The notes: a model not told the origin generated them from the sequence alone. A DNA stretch of 64,000 nt from Candidatus Brachythrix odensensis (GCA_016714465.1 JADKDT010000001.1:310001-374000), one strand, 5' to 3'; positions 8,601 to 16,333 are shown, numbered from the stretch's first letter. A program made the numbers and translations.

Positions 8601-8971
8601 GCGCGCTGGACGCTGATCCGCATCGCCCGTGTGCGAATCTCAAACCGGCCACCCACATAAGCTGTCGAGAGGATCGAACCCGGTTCCGGCGCGAAATCCG
8701 GCGAAATGACCAAGGTCCCCGCACCCGGGCCGGATTGAACCCACTCCGACGCCGGATCGGCTCCCAGGCGCACCGAAAACCGGACGGCATCGGGCGCCAC
8801 CACGTGCACGCGCAGTTCGGCCGCGCCGGACGATGCGATGAGGACGTCGCCCTGGCTCGCGAACCCGCTGGACTTGAGTAGGCCCGGTGGCGCGACAAGA
8901 TGGCCTGCTGCCACAACGATCAGCGCGGTGAGTAACGCCAGTCCGAGGCGTCCCGTCGCGCCTGATTTCAT
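5630..8971 (-). CDS. secreted GH31 alpha-glycosidase with CBM32-like and PA14 domains
   Basis: This 1113-residue exported enzyme has a signal peptide at residues 1-27. An N-terminal beta domain (about 40-240) precedes the GH31 catalytic barrel (about 250-600). The nucleophile is Asp411 in GWWNDEADI and the probable acid/base is Asp468 in LWSGDIESNF. A discoidin/F5-8 type C (CBM32-like) domain follows (about 800-940, NLAFEKTAIASST...GDSNTRWSS), then a PA14-like domain (about 960-1090, GKVCAPRSGFYTFSLAS). GH31 members act on alpha-glucosides or alpha-xylosides; the exact substrate is open. A TAAAAT box ends 6 bases before the ATG, suggesting a leaderless start. Confidence 0.9.
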   Translation of the reverse strand: MKSGATGRLGLALLTALIVVAAGHLVAPPGLLKSSGFASQGDVLIASSGAAELRVHVVAPDAVRFSVRLGADPASEWVQSGPGAGTLVISPDFAPEPGSILSTAYVGGRFEIRTRAMRISVQRAPLEADIFDASGRRVASVTNVESGRIDLRHEGSRFYGIHASDVWGNIEDRLSRPDGGVVTPGIQGNALGPWIFSLQFGVLVDSAGGQFFTDPDRLSYRDDQARAPDYFLLVGEPKALMSRLSAISGRPQMLPKWALGFINSQWGLDQEQLESLVATYRGSGIPLDAFGLDFDYKAWGEDNYGEFRWNQAKFPDGASGALADRLRGLGVNLLGIMKPRIVERNADGSMTAAGRELAALNCWYPDQAPYTEYFSKLPARDVNFSKAECRDWYWQRSRAFFDSGIHGWWNDEADINSEQFVFDPFQAMNMARSLYEGQRSASDLRVFTLNRSFFVGAQRYAYALWSGDIESNFDSMARQPVRMLASLNLGAASWTMDAGGFINQPPASSETYARWMQFGAFTPLFRVHGYQDEARQPWLYGPQAAQVATDAIRMRSRFLPYIYSYERQKHLTGIGLVRPMFYEFPAESALANATGEWMFGEHLLVSPVMAAGQTSHTIVLPPGDWINYATGERYVGPGEIQLPIDAATWQDLPLLIRQGAILPTRAEPGAATDNPIGPLIVDVFPSPAGSQFPFYDDDGSTYGYERGVYFSQRLSQKRETGVVRFSTDQAEGTYQTPLASFRVQLHDTAAVSVTINGVSIASAASLAALDASETGWLTSRDLYGDVTIVKIPSSVPVQVAAHTRAGNSAPPVVRAQANLAFEKTAIASSTEEARFRADNALDGDSNTRWSSLPVDVSWLMVDLGATTDVAEVTLNWEIATARDYTLQIADDPAGPWRELARIVDNQTVGERQHLVAGQGRYVRLLMTRRSGDWGYSLYDMAVSGVPARSARETITVCPAAVTAQLDGWRDIPGESVADLAGRPRDATGSDLRKTIDRLEIDAPELIDFRIRIRGKVCAPRSGFYTFSLASSDASKMRIGASLAGGSAPAHASVLARTAFREWRKEAFQRSAPVFLRAGQAEPFEILWKVGPGAAHLAVAWEGPGLPRQIIGGR

Positions 8972-8977
8972 TAAGTC

Positions 8978-8994
8978 ATTTTACCGGACGGTAA
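8978..8994 (-). promoter_or_regulatory. -10-like box and TTACCG/CGGTAA palindrome upstream of the GH31 gene
   Basis: On the minus strand TAAAAT (8978-8983) lies 6 bases before the GH31 ATG. Overlapping it is the inverted repeat TTACCG-GA-CGGTAA (8981-8994), a plausible operator placed to block this promoter. Confidence 0.45.
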
Positions 8995-9043
8995 TTGCGG
9001 ACCGCCCGGCGAAGTACGGCACAATGCCGGCCTTCGCGATCAC

Positions 9044-10366
9044 ATGGTCGAACTCGAGCTCATCAGCCTCGCCCTGGCCGGGGCCTTTGTCGGCGCCGTG
9101 CTTGGGCTTGTCCCCGGACTGCATGTTTACAACGTAGCGGGGGCGCTGGTGCTGGCCGCGGCGGCGGGCCGGCTGCCGCTCTCAGGTGAAGCGCTCGCCC
9201 TGGGCATGGCCGGCCTGGTCGTAGGCTGGGCGATGACCAATGCGATCCCGGCTGTCTTCCTATTTGCCCCGGATGATGCCAGCGCCGGCGCGATCCTGCC
9301 CGCGACCCGCTACATGCTGCAGGGGCGCGGGGCCGAGGCCGTCTTGCTGATGGGCGCCGGGAGCCTGGCCGCGCTCGTTGCCCTGGCGGCGCTCGCCCCG
9401 GCGCTGGATGAAATCCTGCGCCCGTTGCGGGCCATCGTGCAAGCCCATACCGGTTGGATGCTGATGGCCATCATCGCCTTTCTGCTGCTGGGGGAGTGGC
9501 CGCGGGTGGATGCCGTGCCCGGCGAATCGCCCGGCCGCCGTCTCGCCCGCGCCTGGGCCTGGCTCGGGGCGGGTCTGCTCACGTTTACCCTGAGCGGGCT
9601 GCTCGGCCTGGTGCTGATGACCCGCAGTCCGATCCCGGCCGAGATGGCCTTTCAAAATCTGCTTCCGGCGTTCGTTGGCCTGTTTGCGCTGCCGGGCCTG
9701 GTCCAGGTGGGGCTGTTTGGCGGGGCGCTGCCCGCCCAGCGCTGGCCCGCGCGGCTGGATCTGCCGCCTGCGCTGTGGGCGCGGGGCGCGTTGACGGGGC
9801 TGGCGGGCGGGCTGTTTGCCGGGTTTCTGCCGGTCATCAGCGGCGGGATCGGCGGGTTGCTGGCCGGGCATGCGACCGCCCAACGCGACGAGCGCCTGTT
9901 TCTGGTGTCGCAGGGCGCTTCGAAGATCGTCTACTACGCGGGCAGCCTGCTGTTGCTGTTTGTGCCCGGGCTGGCCCTCACCCGCGGCGGGATGGCTTGG
10001 ATGTTGACGACGATCGTTGTGCCAACCGGCTGGCGGAGCTACGCCCTGGCGGTCGCGGCGCTTGCGCTCGGCGGCGCGCTGGCCTTCTGGCTGCTGGTCG
10101 TCTTTGCCCGGGCAACGGCCCGCCTGGCGCCGCGCCTGAACCCGCGCATCCTCGCGCTTGCGGCCGCCGTGGTCGCGGTGGCGCTGGTGGGGGCTTTCAC
10201 CGGTTGGGCGGGTCTGTTCGTGGCCGCGGTGGCGACGCCGATCGGGTTGATCCCGGTGCTGATCGGCGGGCGGCGGCTCAATGCCCTGGGCGTGTTGCTG
10301 CTGCCGATTACGCTCAACGCGATTGGCCTGGGCCCGGATGTTGCCCGCCTGTTGGGCCTGTCATGA
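9044..10366 (+). CDS. TctA-like integral membrane permease (COG1784-type)
   Basis: This 440-residue, very hydrophobic protein has about 10-12 predicted helices. The opening LAGAFVGAVLGLVPGLHVYN and a later GLFAGFLPVISGGIGGLLAG are the paired glycine/proline motifs of the TctA-like permeases (the large membrane subunit of tripartite tricarboxylate transporters and the stand-alone archaeal/bacterial branch). No TctB or TctC partner is nearby, so it may work alone. Substrate unknown; organic acid is only a guess from the family. Confidence 0.7.
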   Translation: MVELELISLALAGAFVGAVLGLVPGLHVYNVAGALVLAAAAGRLPLSGEALALGMAGLVVGWAMTNAIPAVFLFAPDDASAGAILPATRYMLQGRGAEAVLLMGAGSLAALVALAALAPALDEILRPLRAIVQAHTGWMLMAIIAFLLLGEWPRVDAVPGESPGRRLARAWAWLGAGLLTFTLSGLLGLVLMTRSPIPAEMAFQNLLPAFVGLFALPGLVQVGLFGGALPAQRWPARLDLPPALWARGALTGLAGGLFAGFLPVISGGIGGLLAGHATAQRDERLFLVSQGASKIVYYAGSLLLLFVPGLALTRGGMAWMLTTIVVPTGWRSYALAVAALALGGALAFWLLVVFARATARLAPRLNPRILALAAAVVAVALVGAFTGWAGLFVAAVATPIGLIPVLIGGRRLNALGVLLLPITLNAIGLGPDVARLLGLS

Positions 10367-10391
10367 TGCTGAAGCGCGCGCGCCGCGCGCT

Positions 10392-10877
10392 TCATGGGTT
10401 GAGTTTATTTGGTATGCGAGCCAGCTCAGCCTCGAAGACCTGGCGATCCTCATCCTCGCTGATCGCGGCCCCGAGTTGCTTGGCCAGCGCGTAGTGATTG
10501 GCGTGGAGCCCGCCATCGCCGAGCACGGCGGCGGCGTGGGCGATCTCGGCGTGGGCAAATGCCAGGTCCCAGTCTTCGGCCGGATGCGCCTCAAGATAGG
10601 CCAGGCTGCGCCGGGCGTGCGCGAGGGCGAGCGGCCCATGGCCGAGCAGGGCCAGGACGTGGGCGATGGTCACATCGGCGCGAGCGCCATTGAGGGCGGT
10701 CCCGGCCTTCGACCAATGCCAGGCCGAGGCGAAAGCCTGGTTGAGCATGTCGCGGTCTTCGTCGGGGCTGCGCCCGGGTTTGCCAGCCAGCGCCCAGGCC
10801 TGGTTGTTGCACGCGACGCCAAAATGGTGGTGCCAGCGGTTGAGTTCATCGGGATCAGGTTGTGGGGTCATGGGCAT
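10392..10877 (-). CDS. hypothetical TPR-like helical protein
   Basis: This 161-residue soluble protein is rich in Ala, Leu and His and looks all-helical. Repeating patterns such as LNQAFASAWHWSKAGT and PLALAHARRSLAYLEAHP suggest two or three degenerate tetratricopeptide-type hairpins. No catalytic motif is visible. It ends 26 bases from the convergent permease stop and lies just downstream of the GNAT gene on the same strand. Function unknown. Confidence 0.7.
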   Translation of the reverse strand: MPMTPQPDPDELNRWHHHFGVACNNQAWALAGKPGRSPDEDRDMLNQAFASAWHWSKAGTALNGARADVTIAHVLALLGHGPLALAHARRSLAYLEAHPAEDWDLAFAHAEIAHAAAVLGDGGLHANHYALAKQLGAAISEDEDRQVFEAELARIPNKLNP

Positions 10878-10932
10878 CTCCTGCTACGGTCGCATTATCC
10901 GTCCGCGCCGTCGCTTTTCCCGAGACCATCCT

Positions 10933-11493
10933 TCAGCCGACTCGTTTGCCCATCAAGATGTCGGGTTTGCCGCGCCCGTTGGCGTCCGGGACCACGCCGG
11001 TGATGACATAGCCCAACCGCAGATAGAACCCAAACGGATGGCCCTTGATGTTTCTGATCGTCTTGATCCTGTCCCACAGCCCGTCGTAGAGATCGGCGCC
11101 GGCCAGCGAGGTCATGCCATCCTCGTCGTCCGAGCCGAGCACGATGGTGAGCCCGCCCCTGTCGGCGACGAGGCCCTCGAAGTCAGCGACCAGCGCCCGG
11201 CCGATCCCGCGGCCCTGCAGGTCTGGGCGCACAGCGAGGGGATGCAACTCCCAAACATTGCCGTCGTATTCGGGGATGCCGCCGATGAAACCCACCACTT
11301 CGCCGAATTGTGTGACAGCGACCCGGGCGATCCGGTCGGGCGCGAGCATCTCGATGACGGCCTGGGTGGCCTCCTGCGGTGTGGGCCAGGCCTCGGGCCA
11401 GTGTTTGCGAAAGGCGTCCTGCAGAATCGCAGCCGCCTGGGCGACGGCGGCAGGGTCGTCGGCTGTCAAATCGCGGATTCGGAAGTCAACCAC
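10933..11493 (-). CDS. GNAT-family N-acetyltransferase
   Basis: This 186-residue protein with a GTG start begins VVDFRIRDLTADDPAAV. The acetyl-CoA-binding motif A is clear (HPLAVRPDLQGRGIGRALV), and a late tail with YLRLGYVITGVVPDANGRG resembles small-molecule acetyltransferases such as the aminoglycoside 6'-N-acetyltransferase branch. That resemblance is not enough to claim resistance. The frame stays open upstream to 12198, but that part has no GNAT homology and runs into the two-component remnant, so the start is placed at 11493. Confidence 0.8.
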   Translation of the reverse strand: MVDFRIRDLTADDPAAVAQAAAILQDAFRKHWPEAWPTPQEATQAVIEMLAPDRIARVAVTQFGEVVGFIGGIPEYDGNVWELHPLAVRPDLQGRGIGRALVADFEGLVADRGGLTIVLGSDDEDGMTSLAGADLYDGLWDRIKTIRNIKGHPFGFYLRLGYVITGVVPDANGRGKPDILMGKRVG

Positions 11494-11685
11494 GCCGTGA
11501 GGATAACCGAATTCTGTTCGGCGGCCTTCAGGCTGGTCTGCAGTCCTGCCATCAGCAGGGACGAACCGAGGAGTAGAACAATTGCTGGCGACACCATTGA
11601 CGTAACCTCTCGTGACGCGCTCAGTCCAGGGAGGGGCCCAAGTTCCAGCCATGTCCAAGAGGAAGGTCATGACCCAAGAAAAAGT

Positions 11686-11776
11686 ACAGTCCGAGCCATG
11701 GCTCGGACTGTCCTTTGGGACAGGGAGAAGATGGGAAGCGCACACCTCCGGCTTCGCCGGGGGTGTGCGCTTCCCA
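11686..11776. repeat. two consecutive palindromes between the GNAT gene and the regulator remnant
   Basis: A 26-bp perfect palindrome (11686-11711, centre GAGCCATGGCTC) is followed by a 45-bp hairpin (11732-11776) with arms TGGGAAGCGCACACC and a GGCTTCGCC centre and one mismatch. The second is the GCGAAGC family in reverse orientation and abuts the stop of the regulator remnant. Confidence 0.8.
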
Positions 11777-11777
11777 A

Positions 11778-12794
11778 TTAGTGAGCTTGATCGCCGGGCA
11801 GCTTCACCAACCCGCTGCGGAGGGCGTAGGCAATGGCCTGGCTCTTGTTGCGCAGATGCAGCTTTTGCAGGATTTCGCGCACGTGGTATTTCACGGTGCG
11901 CTCGGCGATGAAGAGCGCGCTGGCGATGTCCTTGTAGGTCAGGCCATCGACCACTTTTTGCAGGACCACTATCTGGCGCTCGGTCAGCTGGTCGGCCTCG
12001 GTGGCGCTGGGCGCCGCCGAGGCCGGGCCGCGCGCAAATTCGCGCAAAATGCGGGAGGCCATTTCGGGCGAGAGGGCCGGCTCGCCGGCCATAACCGAGG
12101 ACAGCAACGCAAAGAATGTGTCGGCATCCAGGCTTTTGAGCAGGTGGCCCGAAGCGCTCGGCATAGGTCAGCAGGGCGGGGACGACGCCGCCTTCCACAT
12201 TGATTGAGGTCTGCAGCCCGAGAATGTAGATTGCGCACGTTGCCGTGGGCTTCCTGGGCGACTTCGGTCAGGCGCCGGGCCAGGGTCGCCGCCGCCTCAG
12301 GCTGGCGCTGGTCGAACAGCGCGCTGACGGCCTGGCTCTGGGTGTTGATGTAGCCCAGCACCTGGCCGATGTCGTCGTGGAGTTCGCGGGCAGGGCGTTC
12401 GCGCTCCTGCAACACGGCCGTGGCGCGCTGCTGGGCGAGGAGTTCGCGCTCCAGGCGCTGGCGCTCGCGCAGGTCGGTCGAGATCCCCATAATCCCGATC
12501 ACGCTCCCGGCCTCATCGCGGATTGGGGAAGCGGTGAGCATGACCGGGATGCGCCTTTGGCCAGCCATCGATGTCCTCGGCAGCGCGATTCCATGACAGG
12601 ATTCGCCCATCGCGTGACGTGGTGATGATGGCGTTGCCCGAGCTCTCGATCAGCAGGTTCAGGTAGCGGGTCTGCTCGGCGGTTGCGCGCTGGGCCTTGT
12701 CAATCAATCCGAAGACGAACTGGTTGAAGATCATGATCCCAATGAAGACCAGCACGATCGCGGCCCCCCACTTCAATCGGTTCAGAATCATCAT
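11778..12794 (-). pseudogene. remnant of a NarL-type two-component system: sensor kinase joined to response-regulator tail
   Basis: Reading from 12794: a transmembrane helix (MMILNRLKWGAAIVLVFIG), a PAS start ending at SWNRAAEDIDG, then in another frame the end of PAS (RRIPVMLTASPIRD). The dimerisation/phosphoacceptor motif of NarL-family kinases follows (ARELHDDIGQVLGYIN). After one more frame change comes the beginning of the ATPase region (SINVEGGVVPALLTYAERFG). This is joined directly to the end of a receiver domain (ASGHLLKSLDADTFFALLSS) and an intact LuxR-type HTH (LTERQIVVLQKVVDGLTYKDIA). The ATPase domain, the gap between genes and most of the receiver, including its phosphorylated Asp, are missing. 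At least two deletions and two frameshifts are needed. The intact last frame (11778-12164) could at most make a free HTH peptide. Confidence 0.8.
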
Positions 12795-12852
12795 GTCTCC
12801 GCACGTCTGGAGCCGCTCATAGAACCTTCTCAGAAGTCATCCCAAAACCATT

Positions 12853-12899
12853 GGCGAGGTCGCAATCCCCGCGCGAAGCGCGGGGATTGCGACCTCGCC
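12853..12899. repeat. 47-bp perfect palindrome, GCGAAGC-core family (copy 4)
   Basis: Twenty-two-base perfect arms flank GAA. Its left flank (AGAAGTCATCCCAAAACCAT) closely matches the flank of the copy at 17510, so the repeated unit is longer than the hairpin itself. It lies between divergent genes. Confidence 0.9.
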
Positions 12900-12987
12900 G
12901 GACATCTTCTGGAAGGCTTAAGGCGAAATCGTCGCATGCGGGCCCGATCATGCTGGTCTAATACGGTTGAAGATACTCGGACTCATC

Positions 12988-13407
12988 ATGAGCAAAGCGG
13001 TATTCGAAGGTCTGATCTTTGACCTCGGTGACACACCCGTGGCCAGTTCACAGGTGGGCGCCGACGCCACCTATGTCGTCGTTGAGGATGGCTTCGCCTA
13101 TCACGTTGACGCGCATCGGGTCGACGAGCAGGTCATGGCCCGTTTCGCGGGGCAAGTCCAGGAAAACCGGGATCTCATCGGCGAGGGCATGATGAAGATG
13201 CTGGGCAAGGACGACCTGTTCACCAAGGTTTCGGTCGATCGCGCGCTCAAGAACTTCAGCCAGCAGGCCGCCAAGATCTACGAGACCGGCATCCCTCAGG
13301 AAACCCGGGCCTATCTTGGCATGCTCGGCTTCCGGATCATCATCGACCGGCACGGCGATGTGCAGCGGATTGACATGCCGACCCAGGCAAGCGACGAGGA
13401 AGGTTGA
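12988..13407 (+). CDS. conserved hypothetical protein
   Basis: I do not recognise this 139-residue soluble protein, which begins MSKAVFEGLIFDLGDTPVAS. The first 30 residues resemble a small beta-hairpin domain; the remainder is amphipathic helix followed by a compact alpha/beta end (AYLGMLGFRIIIDRHGDVQ). An in-frame ATG 21 bases upstream (12967) is an alternative start. Four bases separate it from the next gene, so the two form an operon. Despite the DLGDT string it lacks HAD-phosphatase motifs. Confidence 0.7.
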   Translation: MSKAVFEGLIFDLGDTPVASSQVGADATYVVVEDGFAYHVDAHRVDEQVMARFAGQVQENRDLIGEGMMKMLGKDDLFTKVSVDRALKNFSQQAAKIYETGIPQETRAYLGMLGFRIIIDRHGDVQRIDMPTQASDEEG

Positions 13408-13411
13408 CGAG

Positions 13412-14221
13412 ATGAGAACGATTTTGGTAACCGGCGCCACCGACGGCATCGGGAAAGCCACCGCGCTCGCCCTGGTCCGGCAGGGCCATCTCGTCATCGT
13501 CCATGGCCGCACAACGGCAAAAGCCCGGGCTACAGTGGACGAATTGCATGCCGCGACTGGCAGCGAGGATATCGACTTTGTCGCTGGCGACTTTTCGCGG
13601 CTGGTCGATGTCCGCGCGCTGGCAAATGAGGTCGCGCAGCGCTACCCCGGGCTCGACACCCTGATCAACAACGCCGGCATCTACATGAACACGCGCGAGA
13701 TCAGCGCGGATGGGTTCGAGCTGACGATGGCGGTCAACCATCTTGCGCCGTATCTGCTGACCCGCCTGCTCATCCCCGCGCTAAAGCTGTCCGCGCCGGG
13801 CCGGATCGTCCATGTGAGCTCGACCGTCCATGTGCGCGCCAAAATCGACTTCGACAATTTCGATGGCGAGCGGGCCTACAGCGCGTATGGCGCCTACGCC
13901 GCTTCAAAGCTGGCCAACATCCTGTTTTCCAATGCGCTTGCCCGCCGGCTTGCGGAGGCCAGGGTCACCTCGAATGCGCTCCATCCTGGAGTCATCAGCA
14001 CCAAACTCCTGGCGACCGGTTTCAACATGACGGGGGCCGAGACGGCCCGCGGCGCGCAGACCTCGGTGTATCTGGCGGCCGCGCCTGAGGTCGAGGGCCT
14101 GTCCGGGCGCTATTTCGACGACCAGCGCGAGAAGCTGGCGTCCGATTCGGCCCGGGATGAGGTATTGCAGGAGCGCCTGTGGCGGGTGAGCGCGGAGAGG
14201 GTGGGGATGACAGCGGAGTAG
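13412..14221 (+). CDS. short-chain dehydrogenase/reductase (retinol-dehydrogenase-like)
   Basis: This 269-residue NAD(P)-dependent oxidoreductase has the cofactor motif TGATDGIG at residues 7-14, the structural NNAG motif, the catalytic serine in HVSST and YAASK as the Tyr/Lys pair. The long C-terminal region with HPGVISTKLL and GLSGRYFDD resembles the retinol dehydrogenase/WW-oxidoreductase-like SDR branch. I start at 13412, four bases after the upstream stop, where the Rossmann fold begins; an earlier in-frame start would overlap the previous gene. Substrate unknown. Confidence 0.88.
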   Translation: MRTILVTGATDGIGKATALALVRQGHLVIVHGRTTAKARATVDELHAATGSEDIDFVAGDFSRLVDVRALANEVAQRYPGLDTLINNAGIYMNTREISADGFELTMAVNHLAPYLLTRLLIPALKLSAPGRIVHVSSTVHVRAKIDFDNFDGERAYSAYGAYAASKLANILFSNALARRLAEARVTSNALHPGVISTKLLATGFNMTGAETARGAQTSVYLAAAPEVEGLSGRYFDDQREKLASDSARDEVLQERLWRVSAERVGMTAE

Positions 14222-14253
14222 AGCATGTTCGATGGACGTCTTCCAAAGGCGGT

Positions 14254-14284
14254 CGAAACCCCCAGGCGGAGCCTGGGGGTTTCG
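14254..14284. repeat. 31-bp palindrome between convergent genes (copy 5)
   Basis: Perfect 14-base arms (CGAAACCCCCAGGC) surround GGA. It lies 33 bases after the SDR stop and just before the hydroxylase stop, a possible bidirectional terminator. Confidence 0.85.
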
Positions 14285-14302
14285 CTTTGGACAGCACTCT
14301 CG

Positions 14303-15013
14303 CTAGCGCGCGTCCGCTGGCAGCGGCCCGGAGACGGGCGGCTCGGTATTGAAGACCAGGTCCCACACATTGCTGGTCACCCCAAAGCGCGCATGAGGCG
14401 TCTTGTAGTGGTGCTCCATGTGGTGGCGCTTGAGGAACTTCATAATCTCGTTCTTCGTGCGCGAGTGATGGGTGGCATAGTGGACCATGTCGTATGAGAC
14501 GTAGCCCAGCGCGAAGCCTGCCAGGGTAGGCATGAGCAGATGCGGCACGCCCAGAAGGTTGTTGAAGAGCAGAGAGAACAGCCCGAAGGCCACCGCGGCC
14601 ATTGGGATGCTGACCACCGGCGGCATCACCAGGCGGGTCTTGATGTGCGGCTGGACGTGGTGGATGTGGTGAAAAAGGAAGACGATCTGGGCGGCCGTGC
14701 GGGTCTTGGGTTCCAGGTGGAAGACAAAACGGTGGATGACATACTCGGAGAAGGTCCAGACCAGCATGAACCCGAGGATGAACATCAAGGGCACCCAGAT
14801 CGGAGATTGAGTCAGCGGCCAGGCGGCGATACCCAGATACAGGAAAACCGCCACCACGGGCAGCCAGATGATCAGGATCGCCAGGGGGGTCACGTGGGTG
14901 AACATCTCCAGCGCGTCCGACTTGAACATCCGGATCGGGGTCTGATCGTAGGTGATCTTGTCTTCAGGGTAGTCGTCGACGTTGACGGCCATCAGGTTAT
15001 CGAGCAGTTTCAT
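14303..15013 (-). CDS. fatty acid hydroxylase / sterol desaturase superfamily membrane enzyme
   Basis: This 236-residue protein has about four transmembrane helices and the histidine clusters of the di-iron membrane hydroxylases: EYVIHRFVFH, LFHHIHHVQPH, HYATHH and KRHHMEHHYK. Spacing and the closing FGVTSNVWDLVFNT match the fatty acid 2-hydroxylase branch, which hydroxylates acyl chains of lipids at C2. No cytochrome b5 domain is fused. It is monocistronic, convergent with the SDR gene. Confidence 0.88.
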   Translation of the reverse strand: MKLLDNLMAVNVDDYPEDKITYDQTPIRMFKSDALEMFTHVTPLAILIIWLPVVAVFLYLGIAAWPLTQSPIWVPLMFILGFMLVWTFSEYVIHRFVFHLEPKTRTAAQIVFLFHHIHHVQPHIKTRLVMPPVVSIPMAAVAFGLFSLLFNNLLGVPHLLMPTLAGFALGYVSYDMVHYATHHSRTKNEIMKFLKRHHMEHHYKTPHARFGVTSNVWDLVFNTEPPVSGPLPADAR

Positions 15014-15470
15014 AGGGTGCCTCCAAAGCGTCAGCGTATTTTACGCCCGCGGCCGAGACAGAGACGCCGGGCCCAACCTAGACCGACCTGACAGGTCCAT
15101 GGCCCGGCCGACAATTTGCAGGAGACAGGGAGAACGGGAGAAGGCACTTACCTTCCCGTTCTCCTGCTGATCCATTGGCCCCAAAACTGAGGCGGCGGAG
15201 TTTTGGCCGCGGAACAGCTAACTTTGAAGCTGTCATGCAAGTTGGCGCGGACCGCCCCCCCCCCTCCGGGGGGGGGGGCCCCCGCCCCCTTCCCCCCCGG
15301 GCCCCCCCCCCCCCGGGGGGGGGGGGGCCCCCCCCCCCCCTTTCCGCCCCCCCCCCCCCGCGCCGGCGGGGGGGCCTTTCCGGGGGGGCAACTCAGCAAG
15401 TTGGCCGCCACCCGTTATAATTCGGCGTCCTTGAGAGCGACACTTTCAAACAATGGAGAGGTAAAGCACA
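15014..15470. other. intergenic region with hairpin and extreme G/C homopolymer tract
   Basis: It holds an inverted repeat at about 15117-15166 (GAGAACGGGAGAAGG pairing with CCTTCCCGTTCTCC). A stretch at 15253-15390 consists almost only of runs of 5-14 C or G. A TATAAT box (15416-15421) lies before the small Lys-rich gene. Long open frames across the homopolymer tract are compositional artefacts. Confidence 0.8.
15253..15390. repeat. poly-C/poly-G low-complexity tract
   Basis: About 138 bases made of alternating runs of C and G, many longer than eight. Nothing else in the window resembles it. The base order is compatible with several GC-rich hairpins whose run lengths were miscalled. Treat the exact sequence as unreliable. 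Confidence 0.7.
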
Positions 15471-15572
15471 ATGGCAAAAGGTCAGATCACCAAGAAAACG
15501 GAAAAGAAGAAGCCCGCCAAGACCCTGAAAGAGAAGCGGGCGGAGAAGGCGGCCAAGAAGGGCGCCAAGTAG
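15471..15572 (+). CDS. tiny Lys-rich basic peptide
   Basis: This 33-residue peptide begins MAKGQITKKTEKKKPAK and ends EKAAKKGAK; nearly half its residues are Lys or Arg. A TATAAT box lies at 15416-15421 and a GGAGAGG ribosome site 10 bases before the ATG. A strong hairpin followed by a T-rich run closes the unit, so it is a complete, separately transcribed small gene. Similar short basic peptides are widespread and unassigned; nucleic-acid binding is a guess from charge. Confidence 0.65.
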   Translation: MAKGQITKKTEKKKPAKTLKEKRAEKAAKKGAK

Positions 15573-15592
15573 TTCGCCAACGCCGTTGACAG

Positions 15593-15632
15593 CGGGCGCG
15601 CCTCATTGCTGGGGCGCGCCCGTTGTGTTTTT
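15593..15632 (+). terminator. intrinsic terminator of the Lys-rich peptide gene
   Basis: The stem CGGGCGCGCC / GGCGCGCCCG with a 10-base loop is followed by TTGTGTTTTT, 20 bases after the stop codon. Confidence 0.75.
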
Positions 15633-15667
15633 CGGGACGGCATCGGCGATAACGCGGGGGATAGCGC

Positions 15668-15727
15668 GGGCGAAGCATCCGCCGCTACATTAGGGCGGGC
15701 ATGGAATCGATGGCGGATGCTTCGCCC
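15668..15727. repeat. inverted repeat with GGGCGAAGCATCCGCC arms
   Basis: Sixteen-base perfect arms (15668-15683 and 15712-15727) enclose 28 bases. The right arm abuts the stop codon of the next gene. A related element with GGAAGCATCCGCC arms lies at 52177-52243. Confidence 0.85.
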
Positions 15728-16333
15728 CTACTCCCGGTTGTACTTCGCGGCCGCCTCTTCGGCCGCCTTGCGGGCCATCGCCTCTCGCACGGCCCGGGCC
15801 CGTTCCTCGGCGGCGCGGGCGGCCACAATCACCCGCTGACGCTCGGCCGTGTTCAAGGTCGCCAGGCGGTCCTGGGCCTGCTCGACGCTTTCGCCGGCCG
15901 GCCGCAGGGCCAGGCCTTTGAGCGCAAAACGCACTAGCTCTTCCCGTCGGTCGGGATCCGCGACGAAGCGCGGGGCCTGAGTGAGCTCGGCCAGCTCGCG
16001 CACGTTCGCGGTGAGCACGCCGAGCAGGCTGGCTTGTCGCTCGGCCGGCGATGCGCCGGCCAGCGCCGCCTTTAGCGTATCGTCGCGCAATAGCCAGGCC
16101 GTGATCAGGGTAAGGGACAGCCGGTTGCGGTCCTTGCGCGGGTCGGCGCTGGTAAATGCGCCCACCTGCGGATCGTCAAGGGGTTGCGCGCCCAGGTCCA
16201 GCATTAAATCGGCGACAACGGCCGCCACATTTACCGAGCCGAGCTTGCCAATTCGCGGTTCGGCCAGGAAATCGCCCGGCGTCTCAGCCAGCCGGCGGGT
16301 CAGCGCCTCGAGCGGGGGGCCTTCACGTTGCAT
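15728..16333 (-). CDS. conserved hypothetical protein, helical
   Basis: I do not recognise this 201-residue protein. It is predicted soluble and mostly helical. The first half contains the regular segment LGSVNVAAVVADLMLDLGAQ, the middle WLLRDDTLKAALAGASPAER. The last 50 residues are a charged Ala/Arg/Glu-rich coiled-coil-like tail (AARAAEERARAVREAMARKA). No metal or catalytic motif is evident. It is divergent from the Na/Ca exchanger. Confidence 0.7.
   Translation of the reverse strand: MQREGPPLEALTRRLAETPGDFLAEPRIGKLGSVNVAAVVADLMLDLGAQPLDDPQVGAFTSADPRKDRNRLSLTLITAWLLRDDTLKAALAGASPAERQASLLGVLTANVRELAELTQAPRFVADPDRREELVRFALKGLALRPAGESVEQAQDRLATLNTAERQRVIVAARAAEERARAVREAMARKAAEEAAAKYNRE

Noticed and set aside
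10933..11493. Aminoglycoside resistance gene
   Set aside because: The GNAT fold resembles AAC(6') proteins only generally; no resistance context is present.
15175..15589. Pro/Gly-rich open frames across the poly-C/G tract
   Set aside because: They consist of homopolymer-coded Pro and Gly and are probably artefacts.
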